From positions 62,001-126,000 of the forward strand of contig CAVXRS010000003.1 of the NCBI GenBank assembly GCA_963764215.1: a stretch of DNA of 64,000 nucleotides. Reading direction: 5' to 3'. The notes below the pieces were generated by a model that saw only the letters and a list, made by a program, of their open reading frames with translations, was not told the DNA's origin and ran no database searches. The stretch comes from JAFDWI01 sp963764215. Lineage in GTDB: Bacteria; Actinomycetota; Acidimicrobiia; Acidimicrobiales; Iamiaceae. Every line of letters starts with the position of its first letter. Within the stretch, counting starts at the first letter, position 1. The position numbers and the translations under genes were made by a program. Below are positions 34,198 through 41,801 of this stretch, one piece after another.

Positions 34198-34617
34198 TCA
34201 GGCTAGTTGACGTGCCAACGTCCCGGAATCGAAGTAGGTCCGCACGCCGACGAGACCGGCGTCCTGGAACAAGAAGAAGCAGGCGGTCCGCACCCGGAAG
34301 CGTCGACCGACTGCTCCCACGTCGCCGATCGGACCCCGATAGGAGCCACTCAGCCACAGTTCTGCGGCCACCACGTGGGGATTGTGCCAGAGATGGATGA
34401 CCTCGGTCATCAGGTCCGGGAACGTGCGGGCACGGCCGAGCAGGTACCGACGAACCTCGTCGACGCCGTCGTAGACGCGCCCGTTGCCCACCATCTCGTA
34501 CCGCGGGTGTGTGAAGGTGGCCAGGATCGCCGCCGGGTCTCCGCTGCGTTCTGCCTCGAGATGGCGCTCGAGGACCTGCTCCCGAGCCGCTTCTCGCGCT
34601 TCGTTCGCCGTGGGCAT
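34198..34617 (-). CDS. SnoaL-like/NTF2-fold protein
   Basis: 139-aa protein with the NTF2-like fold used by ester cyclases, dehydratases and ketosteroid isomerases: N-terminal helix (EAREQVLERHLEAERSGDPAAILATF), the GVDEVRRYL segment and C-terminal strands (VRTACFFLFQDAGLVGVRTYFD). The active residues are not diagnostic. The ATG at 34617 is supported by TAAGGT exactly 7 nt upstream; the longer open frame continuing upstream has shadow composition. No operon partner. Confidence 0.8.
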   Translation of the reverse strand: MPTANEAREAAREQVLERHLEAERSGDPAAILATFTHPRYEMVGNGRVYDGVDEVRRYLLGRARTFPDLMTEVIHLWHNPHVVAAELWLSGSYRGPIGDVGAVGRRFRVRTACFFLFQDAGLVGVRTYFDSGTLARQLA

Positions 34618-34624
34618 CGGAATC

Positions 34625-34630
34625 ACCTTA
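34625..34630 (-). promoter_or_regulatory. -10 box for the SnoaL-like gene (leaderless)
   Basis: TAAGGT on the minus strand followed by exactly 7 nt and the ATG at 34617. Confidence 0.55.
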
Positions 34631-34703
34631 GAGCCTGTCCGGTCCCGGGTGGGTCTGCGCAAGTGGCAGAATGGGAGCAGGGTACCCGAAAGCCGGGATT
34701 GCG

Positions 34704-36016
34704 ATGCCGAGGACGAATCATTCAGACGAAGTCTTGCTGGGCGCGGCGGTCGTCGGCCGCGCCTCTGCCGACGAACTCTGGCCAATTGAGACGAAGTGGC
34801 GGGCCGCCGTCGAAGTCCACGGTGAACTGCGCGCACCCGAATGGGTGGTCGAGCGGATGAAACCGGTACCGCTGTCGTCGCGGCTCGAACGGTCGTTGCT
34901 GGACGCCGTGCGCAGCGATGACGGCAGGGCGGTGCTCGCGCAGGCGTCGGAGCCGGGGGAGCACCGGACGGCGGCGGCGGTGATCGCGGCGCTCCGGCTG
35001 GCGGGAACACATCCGGATCGATCATTGCGCTTCCTCGGGTGGTTGCGTGGATCTCCGGACGATCCACAGCGGCTGCGCTTTCTGCGACGCTACCTGCCGG
35101 AATTGCGGGTACTTGGTCCGGTCCACGCCGGAGTTCGGACTGGCGGTGCCTCTCGGGCGCGACGCCCTGGACCTGCTCGCCATCGAGTTGCTCGCCGAGA
35201 CCGGACACGTCGAACGAGCCGCGAACCTGGCCACAACTCTTGCCCCAACGGGTCCGGTGGCGCTGTCCCGGGCGTGGCTCCGCTTCGTGGCCGACGATTT
35301 CACGGGTACACACGAGCTCGCCCGGGACCGTCCCGTGGTGGACGACGTCTCTGCGGCACTCCGCATCCTCGATGCACGGGCACTGTCCGGTGAAGGCGAC
35401 CACGACACGGCACTGACCGCGCTGGCGCCGGTCCTCGAGCTGCCCGAACTGGCCGGTCCCGTCGAGGAGGCGGCGCTCGGCGCACGTCGAGATGCCCTGC
35501 GGGCGAGCGGGCGCGAGGTCGAGGCGCAGTTGATCGGCTCCGCTGAAAGTTCGCATGAGACCTCACCGGAGCCGACCCCGCCGGAGCCGGACGAGACCCG
35601 TCCCGGTCCACCGCTGTTCGGGCGTTCGGTCACCACCGCACTGGAGGACGCCTGGGCGCGGCTCAGGCGTGAACCGCTCCGCCCCGAGGTCGACGTGGCC
35701 ATGGACGATGCCGAAGTGCAGCGATGTACCGACGATGCCGTCGCGCTGATCGCGAGCAACCAGTTCGATGCGGCCGAGTCGCACCTGCTCGCCCAGCTGG
35801 ATCGGGCGGACGCGTGGGTCGATGCCGGCGGCCCGGTCGTCGATGAGCTCTACGTCCTGTTGGCGGGGCTGTTCAACCAACGTGAGATGACGCCTGAGGA
35901 GGTTGCGACCCTCGAACGGCTCCGGGCCGCCCACCAACGCGTCGGGATCACCGGCGCCGAGCGAGGTGGAGCAGCGCCTCGTCGATGCCCGGGCGGTCCT
36001 GGATCAGCTGGCCTGA
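34704..36016 (+). CDS. Hypothetical helical protein, read through two frameshifts
   Basis: Not recognised. The joined product is about 437 aa, soluble, Ala/Leu/Arg-rich and mostly helical, compatible with TPR-like repeats (LLAETGHVERAANLATTL; ALSGEGDHDTALTALAPVLELPELA), with an acidic proline-rich linker (SPEPTPPEPDETRPGPP) and a second helical domain. The frame changes at about 35112 (RYLPELRVL to VRSTPEFGLAVPLGRDALD) and at about 35955 (GITGAE to SEVEQRLVDARAVLDQLA), both +1, after which the stop is at 36014. The ATG at 34704 is the first in frame after the divergent gene. Confidence 0.6.
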
Positions 36017-36338
36017 CCCCTAGGGCTCCTACTTTACAGAACGTGCATTATGGGCGTTGGATGTTGCAGTCGCCGAGACGGCACCCGGCCGGCGGTTCCC
36101 GCCGCCCGCCCGAAGACGACACGTGTCTTCTGTCCGGGAACCCGTCGCCACGGTCGTCAGTCCACCGTGCTCGAACGGGCCTGCGCGGCGCCTCCACACG
36201 CATGCTCAGGTCGCTGATCCTCGTAGAACGCGCGGTCATTTGCCACATCTTTAGTCGATTTGTGGTTAGCATCATGGCAGTCCCAGGTTGGGATCGCCGG
36301 TTCCCGCCGGTCCACATGAGAGAGTGGAGTGTCGTCCC
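36017..36338. other. 322-nt intergenic region
   Basis: No gene is seen. It begins with an 8-bp palindrome CCCTAGGG (36018-36025). A hairpin of GAAGAC and GTCTTC with a 7-nt loop occupies 36112-36130. Near the right end lies TAGCAT at about 36264, a possible -10 for the lipoprotein gene, in a locally AT-richer patch. Some part may be the terminator of the preceding gene. Short open frames across it look like shadows. Confidence 0.5.
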
Positions 36339-38110
36339 GTGACGAAGAAGCTGTTGCAATGGATCGCTGTGTTGTCGGTGTTGGGCCTGCTGGCCGGGGC
36401 CTGCAGCAACAACAAGTCGGGGACGTCCACGTCTCCGAACAACAGCAACAACTCGTTGCCCAACCAGAGCGGACTGTTCCCACAGAGCGTGGTGAACCAG
36501 CCGGTACACACCGGCACCCCGAAGAAGGGCGGATCCCTCACCTTCGGCGTGGAAAGTGAGATCCTGGACGTCTCGCCCAACCAGAACGTCATCCAGCCCT
36601 CCGATGTGGAGATGGCCAACGCGGTGTTCGATCCGTTGTTGAGCTATGGCACCAAAGGCAAGGACAAGGGCGTGCCGGTGCTGGACAACTCCAATCACTA
36701 CTACAACCAGCTCGCGGACAAGCTCACCTCCTCGAACAACCTGAGGACTTGGACTCTCACGCTCCGCAAGGGCGTCAAGTTCTCCGATGGCACCCCGCTC
36801 ACCGCAGCCGACGTCGTCGACCACACCAAGTGGGCGATGGGCTTCGACGAACTGTTCCTGTAAGTCGAACGCCGAGGAGATCACCTCGGTCACCGCAACC
36901 GGTCCACTCACCGTGCAGTACAGCTGAAGGAGCCGATGGTGAGTTGGCCGACCGTGCTCGTCGGCGGTGGGCTGGGATGGATCGTCGAGCCCAAGGCCCG
37001 CAACGCGGCACCTGATCCGAGCAATCCGGGGATCAAGAACCTCATCGGCACCGGGCCGTTCATGTACCAGAGCAACGACGGTGGCACCTACACCGTGGTG
37101 CGCAACTCCTACTACTACGGCAAGGACCCGGCCACCGGGGACAAGCTCCCCTATCTCGACAAGATGATCTTCAAGCCTCTGGATGACTCCACGACCCGCC
37201 TGGCGGCGGTGCAGTCGAACGGGGTGCAGATCATGCAGACGGCGGACACGTCGAACCTGGTCGGCGCGAAGAAGGATTCCCAGCTCAGTGTCCAGCCTTC
37301 GCAAGGATCCAGTTCGACGATCCTGGTCATGAACTTGACCCACCAACCTTTCGGGGTCACCCCCAAGGCGGGTGAAAACGCCCAGCAGACCGCCATCCGT
37401 GCCCTCGACGACCCGACCGCACTCGAGGCCCGGCAAGCGTTCAACTATTCGATCAACCGCAATGAGATCAACGAGAAGTACTACAAGGGCACCCGGGTTC
37501 CTGCCTATGGGTTCATTCCCCGAGAGCAGCCCGTACTACGACCCCAAGGGACAACTTCCCCGCTACAACCCGGTCAAGGCGAAGAACGACATCACCCAGC
37601 TGAAGGCCAAGGGATTCAAACCGGTCGTCAACGCTCTGTGCATCAACACCCCCGAGTCGACCGGGATCTTCCAGATCCTCAAGGCGCAGGGTCAAGCGGT
37701 CGGCATCACCGCGAACCTCAACCAGGTCGAACAGGCCGTCCTCGTACAGACCCTCCTGTCCGGTGGTGGCTCCATCAAGTGGGACACGGCCTGCTTCCGG
37801 TCGCCACAGCTCGCCGATCCCGATGGCGTGTACGGATCGCTGCACACCGGTGGTCCGACCAACCTGGTGAAGTACTCGCGCACGCAACGTGGACAACGCG
37901 CTCGACGCCGCCCGTCAGACCGACGTGCTGTCCAAGCGCAAGCAGTACTACGACACCGTCCAGGAGCAGGTTTCCAAGGACGTGGTGTACGTGCCCCTGC
38001 TGTTCGACTACTACGGCAACGTGTTCCGCGACAACGTCAGCGGCCTCAGCACGCCGTCGGTCAATTCGCTCGGAATCATCCGCCCCGGGGATCTCTACTA
38101 CCAGCAGTAG
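36339..38110 (+). CDS. ABC-transporter peptide-binding lipoprotein (SBP family 5), read through four frameshifts
   Basis: Extracytoplasmic solute-binding protein of the DppA/OppA type. The GTG at 36339 opens a signal peptide (KKLLQWIAVLSVLGLLAGAC) with a lipobox-like LAGAC, then an Asn/Ser-rich linker. Family segments include GSLTFGVESEILDVSPNQN, VFDPLLSYG, LRKGVKFSDGTPLTAADVV, NLIGTGPFMYQSND, ALDDPTALEARQAFNYSINR and a C-terminal VSKDVVYVPLLFDYYGNVF. Frame changes occur at about 36860 (+1), 36926 (the only one in the opposite sense), 37530 (+1) and 37885 (+1). The joined length is about 590 aa. No permease or ATPase gene is adjacent. A real pseudogene cannot be excluded here. Confidence 0.78.
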
Positions 38111-38174
38111 TCACCGGGTGCCCGACCTGCGGTTCTCCTCGGGAGAGGACGTGAACCGATAGGGTCGGGTACCT

Positions 38175-39393
38175 ATGTCCCGTCGGATCGAGATCGAACT
38201 CACCAGCTCCCGCGACGACGCCTCCTTCACCTGGAGGGCTGCCGGCGCCCGCCAACCCAAGGGAACGGTCGCCGCCACCATCCTGCCCTCCGGAGCAGGT
38301 GTCGGTGACCGGTACCCGGGTCGAGATAGAGACGGGTCTGGACACGACGGAGATCACCCAGGTGATCCCCGATCGATCCAAGCCCGGCAAGGAGGAGCGG
38401 CTCGAGCTGATCGGACGTGAGATCACCGACGACGCCCTGGTCACCTCTCAACTGCGTCAGAAGGGCCGAGCTGGCGGCCGACGAGACGGACGGGACCGGC
38501 CGGATCGTCGTGATCGACGGAGTCGACCCCGCTCGAAGGAACGCGACCGCCCACGCGAGACGGACAAGCGGTCCGAACGATCCGCCGGGCCGCGTTCGCA
38601 ACGGCCGAAGAAGGCGGCGGCTCGTCCCCGGCCTCCCCGCCTCCGACCCGGGAAGACCCATCGGCTGGCCTACCTCGAGACGTTGGGCGACGAACAGCGC
38701 CCCGTTGCCGAGAAGCTCGTCGAGGGCGGTATGCCCGGCCTTCGAGCCGCCATCGACGCCGACAATGCGAAGCGGAAGGCACAGGGACAGCCTGAAGTGC
38801 CCACCGATCGGCTCGTGGCGATCGCCGAGGAGCTTCTCCCCCGCCTCACCGACGCAGAATGGAACGACCGTGCCGATGCGGCTCTCGCCCGCGTGGACGA
38901 CCTCGACTTGCGGGACCTCCGCAGCGTGGTGGTCGCGGCCGACGACCACGCCCGGACGGACGAGACCCGTGCGCTTGCTGCGGAGCTCCGCACCAAGTTG
39001 ACCGACCGGGTCGACCGGGCGCACAACGAATGGCTCGCCGAGCTGGACACGGCACTTGGAGAAAAGCGGATCGCCCGGGTCCTCAACCTGAGTTCCCGTC
39101 CCCCCAAAGCGGGATCCCCCCTGCCGACTGACCTGGCGGAGCGGATGGTGGCCGCCACGAACGAAGCGCTCGGTCCTGACAGCCCGAGCGGGCGCTGGAT
39201 CACTTTGCTCGATGCGCTCGCCTTCGCGCCCATCCGGAGCCAGGTCCGACCGACCGGGATCCCCGCCGAACCGACCAAAGAGCTTGTCGCCAAGGTCGAA
39301 AAACTGTCGTCACGGTTGCCCAACGTCGCCGCGGCATTCGGCAAGGGACCGCCCCGGAGCGTCGAGTCCGGTCGGGAACGTCCTGCGCGTTAG
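38175..39393 (+). CDS. Lineage-specific hypothetical protein, read through one frameshift
   Basis: About 405 aa. The N-terminus (RRIEIELTSSRDDASFTWRAAGARQPKGTV) and the following VGTRVEIETGLDTTEITQVIP look like a small beta-barrel domain. The middle is a highly basic Arg/Asp/Lys/Pro-rich linker, and the C-terminal half is helical (EKLVEGGMPGLRAAID; ALARVDDLDLRDLRSVVVAADDH). The frame shifts +1 at about 38300. I recall similar proteins from Acidimicrobiia but know no function; the basic linker hints at nucleic-acid contact. TAGGGT lies 9 nt before the ATG at 38175. Its TAG stop is part of the next gene's -10 box. Confidence 0.65.
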
Positions 39394-39396
39394 GGT
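39391..39396 (+). promoter_or_regulatory. -10 box for the crotonase gene, overlapping the previous stop codon
   Basis: TAGGGT whose first three bases are the stop codon of the preceding gene; exactly 7 nt follow to the ATG at 39404, so the crotonase mRNA is probably leaderless. Confidence 0.6.
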
Positions 39397-39403
39397 CTCC
39401 CCC

Positions 39404-40174
39404 ATGATCGACTACGCACTCGAGAACCACGTCGCGCTCATCACGATCAATCGACCCGAAGCGCGCAACGCAGTCAACGGTGCTGTGGCCACCGGCATCG
39501 AAAAGGCGATCGACAACCTGGAGAACGACGACGAGGCCTGGGTGGGCATCCTGACGGGGGCGCGCACCGAACGGGGCCACATCTTCTGTGCCGGTGCGGA
39601 CCTCAAGGAGATCGGGGTCAACCCCGCCGCTTTGGTCACCGAGCGAGGGGGCTTCGGTGGCATCGTCCAGCGGGAGCGGACCAAGCCCATCATCGCCGCC
39701 GTCGACGGTCCGGCGCTTGCCGGAGGGACCGAGATCGTGCTCGCCTGTGACCTGGTCGTCGCATCGGTCACGGCGACCTTCGGCATTCCCGAGGTCAAGC
39801 GGAACCTCGTCGCCGCGGGCGGTGGATTGTTCCGGCTGCCTCGCAAGATCCCCCGGAACATCGCCATGGAATTGGCGCTCACCGGCGATCCGATCGACGC
39901 GACCCGGGCCCATGGCTTCGGGCTCGTGAACGAACTCTGCGAGGAAGGCGGCGCACTCGAAACGGCCAAGAAGCTCGCCGGGCGGATCACGACCGCCGCC
40001 CCACTGGCCGTTCGCGAATCCCGCCGCATCATGCTCGAGTCGACCGACGAGGACGATGAGGTCGGTTGGAAGCTCTCCGGTGAAGGAATGATGAAGATGT
40101 TCGGCACCGAGGACTTCACCGAGGGCATCACCGCATTCGCCGAAAAGCGGGATCCCGTCTGGAAGGGACGCTGA
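39404..40174 (+). CDS. Enoyl-CoA hydratase/isomerase (crotonase) family protein
   Basis: 256-aa crotonase fold enzyme acting on an acyl-CoA, most likely in fatty-acid or related degradation. Typical segments are ITINRPEARNAVN, CAGADLKEIG (oxyanion hole and CoA binding), AAVDGPALAGGTEIVLACDL and the FGIPEVKRNLVAAGGG loop. The Glu expected for hydration near GGT-EI is compatible but the exact reaction is not determinable. The start at 39404 is set by the -10 box 7 nt upstream. It converges with the GNAT gene 12 nt away. Confidence 0.9.
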   Translation: MIDYALENHVALITINRPEARNAVNGAVATGIEKAIDNLENDDEAWVGILTGARTERGHIFCAGADLKEIGVNPAALVTERGGFGGIVQRERTKPIIAAVDGPALAGGTEIVLACDLVVASVTATFGIPEVKRNLVAAGGGLFRLPRKIPRNIAMELALTGDPIDATRAHGFGLVNELCEEGGALETAKKLAGRITTAAPLAVRESRRIMLESTDEDDEVGWKLSGEGMMKMFGTEDFTEGITAFAEKRDPVWKGR

Positions 40175-40186
40175 ACCACCGCCGGG

Positions 40187-40675
40187 TCAGGTCAGCAGCC
40201 GGGACACCCTGATGCCCCGGGCGACCATCCCGTGCGCCTCGAAGAAGTTCTTGGTGTCACGATCCCCTGGGAGAGCGTCGGCGTCGACGGCCTTGCAACC
40301 GGTCGAGGTCGCCCAGCTGGTCGCCGCATCGATCAGACACGCACCGACGCCGAGTTCTCGGGCCGGAGGAGTCACCCAGAGCTCGTGGATCACCGCGACC
40401 GGACCCGAACCGGGGTCCGGCACCACCTCCAGAATCAGGTGACCCACGACCATGCCGTCCAGGGTCCCGACCAGGGCGAGCGCATCATCGGACCCCTCCA
40501 GAGCTGCCGCGAGGATACGGTCCACTGCATCGGCCGGATGATCGCGCCCGGTGAATGCCGCGCCGCCCCTGGATCCGGCGATGCCGTCTCGGGCTTCGAT
40601 CCGCGATGCCTCCAGCGCATCGAGATCGCCGGCCGTCGCCGGCCGTGCGGCCTCTTCGGGGCAGTCGCCGCTCAT
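40187..40675 (-). CDS. GNAT-family N-acetyltransferase
   Basis: 162-aa acetyltransferase of unknown substrate. The acetyl-CoA-binding region appears as VIHELWVTPPARELGVGACLIDAATSWA (variant of the R/Q-x-x-G-x-G/A motif), followed by DADALPGDRDTKNFFEAHGM, the usual C-terminal strand and helix. It starts 5 nt after the stop of the gene at 40681 and is probably cotranscribed with it. Confidence 0.85.
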   Translation of the reverse strand: MSGDCPEEAARPATAGDLDALEASRIEARDGIAGSRGGAAFTGRDHPADAVDRILAAALEGSDDALALVGTLDGMVVGHLILEVVPDPGSGPVAVIHELWVTPPARELGVGACLIDAATSWATSTGCKAVDADALPGDRDTKNFFEAHGMVARGIRVSRLLT

Positions 40676-40680
40676 GAAGA

Positions 40681-41169
40681 TCAGCGCTGGAGTTGGGCGA
40701 TGCGGCCCAGGATCGTCTTCCGTTCGCGATGTGCGGCTTCGTAGCGCCGCACCGTCTCCAGATCGTCCGACGTCAACGTGGCAAGCCTGGGAACGACCTG
40801 CGATGCGGCGAGACTGTCGTAGTCGACGATCGGCAGGGTCGACGCCGCCGGCGCCGAATCGTCGCGCGGGGCCCGGTCGGTCTCGGGTTCCGGGGCCTGA
40901 TCCACCGTGGCGGAAGTGCCTGCAGCATGATGTGGCGCCTCGTCGGGCCTGACCAGCCCGGCACCTGCCAGGGAGTCGCGGAGCTGGGAACGGAAGCCCG
41001 AGAGCTGCTGCGCCACGGTCGACGAACCCTGTTGGAACGCGATCCGACCCAGCATCTTGGCGTTGGCCACCTGGACGCGTCCACGATCGGCCAATTCGGG
41101 AACGACTTCACGAGCGCCGGAAACCAGGCCGACCGGAGCGTAGAGGAGGTTCTCGATCGCGCGTCTCAC
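40681..41169 (-). CDS. Actinobacterial hypothetical protein with C-terminal helical motif
   Basis: 162 aa, soluble. The N-terminal part (RRAIENLLYAPVGLVSGAREVVPEL) is amphipathic, the middle is a disordered acidic/Pro-rich linker, and the C-terminal ~50 residues (YDSLAASQVVPRLATLTSDDLETVRRYEAAHRERKTIL) form a helix-turn-helix-like module found at the ends of several actinobacterial proteins. Its first codons overlap the end of the upstream DUF4193 frame region. Function unknown; a lipid- or protein-interaction role is possible. Confidence 0.6.
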   Translation of the reverse strand: MRRAIENLLYAPVGLVSGAREVVPELADRGRVQVANAKMLGRIAFQQGSSTVAQQLSGFRSQLRDSLAGAGLVRPDEAPHHAAGTSATVDQAPEPETDRAPRDDSAPAASTLPIVDYDSLAASQVVPRLATLTSDDLETVRRYEAAHRERKTILGRIAQLQR

Positions 41170-41181
41170 GAGGCCATCCTG

Positions 41182-41658
41182 TCAGACACAATCAGCGCAG
41201 AGCATCGCGTCGGGGTCGGCGAGCTGACTCGGGTGCTTCACGAGGAAGCACGACTGGCACACGAACTCCTCAGGACGTTTCGGCTGGACCCGATTGGCCT
41301 TGTTCGCGCGGTCTTCACCGTCGACCGCTGCCCCTCCGTCGTCGTCGGCTTCGTCCGGTTCGTCGGGAGACGCCAGCCTGGCGTCGAGGATCTCACCGAG
41401 GTCCTCCTCGACGTCGTCGTCTTCCTCGTCGTCGTCTTCCTCGTCGTCGTCGTCATGCCGCGTGGACCGTCGCCGCTTGGCGGGAGCCTCCTCTTTTTCC
41501 TCGTCTTCCTCGTCGTCGTCTTCCTCGTCCTTGTCCTCCACATCATCCTCGGCGTCGTCGGCAGCATCGTCGAGGTCCTCGAGCTCGTCGTCGGGGTCGA
41601 ACTCCTCGTCGTCGCTGAACTCTTCGAGCTCTTCGTCTTCGGGGGCTTCGTCAGGCAT
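41182..41658 (-). CDS. DUF4193-type protein: long acidic region plus C-terminal zinc ribbon
   Basis: 158 aa. Residues 1-95 are almost entirely Asp/Glu with a short basic island (KRRRSTRH). The C-terminus has a zinc ribbon, CQSCFLVKHPSQL...CADC, matching the DUF4193 signature of actinobacteria. Compared with the ~100-aa mycobacterial members the acidic stretch is greatly extended. Such acidic tails mimic nucleic acids or contact basic proteins, but no function is established. A putative AAGGA ribosome binding site precedes the ATG, and a palindrome lies upstream. Confidence 0.78.
   Translation of the reverse strand: MPDEAPEDEELEEFSDDEEFDPDDELEDLDDAADDAEDDVEDKDEEDDDEEDEEKEEAPAKRRRSTRHDDDDEEDDDEEDDDVEEDLGEILDARLASPDEPDEADDDGGAAVDGEDRANKANRVQPKRPEEFVCQSCFLVKHPSQLADPDAMLCADCV
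41395..41655. repeat. Trinucleotide low-complexity tract encoding Asp/Glu runs
   Basis: Dense repetition of GTC, TTC, CTC and CTCGTC-like units on the plus strand (GAC/GAG/GAA on the coding strand). It lies inside the DUF4193 gene and encodes the acidic region. Length variation between strains would be expected. Confidence 0.7.
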
Positions 41659-41700
41659 GGTGTCCTTGGGTCACGATCTGGATCTAAAGGTCGCGGAGGA

Positions 41701-41716
41701 ATCCGCGGCCGCGGAT
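41701..41716. repeat. 16-bp perfect palindrome
   Basis: ATCCGCGGCCGCGGAT, about 45 nt upstream of the DUF4193 start. It could be an operator or part of a terminator for thyX-like transcription; nothing in the sequence decides this. Confidence 0.5.
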
Positions 41717-41757
41717 CATACGCGCAACTGGAGGGAAAACCGACAATTTTGCTGCGA

Positions 41758-41793
41758 GATTCCCGCGACGTGTCCACGGTGACGTCGGGAATC
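41758..41793 (-). terminator. Hairpin downstream of the ThyX-like gene
   Basis: Inverted repeat with arms 41758-41771 and 41782-41793 (GATTCCC...GACGT against ACGTC...GGGAATC, one bulged base) and a 10-nt loop. It sits just after the ThyX-like stop on the minus strand. No clear U-run follows, so a Rho-independent role is only plausible. Confidence 0.4.
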
Positions 41794-41801
41794 GAGCTTG
41801 A

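Noticed and set aside
41294..41782. Poly-serine plus-strand protein
   Set aside because: It is the reverse-strand reading of the Asp/Glu codon tract in the DUF4193 gene; the zinc ribbon on the minus strand shows which strand is coding.
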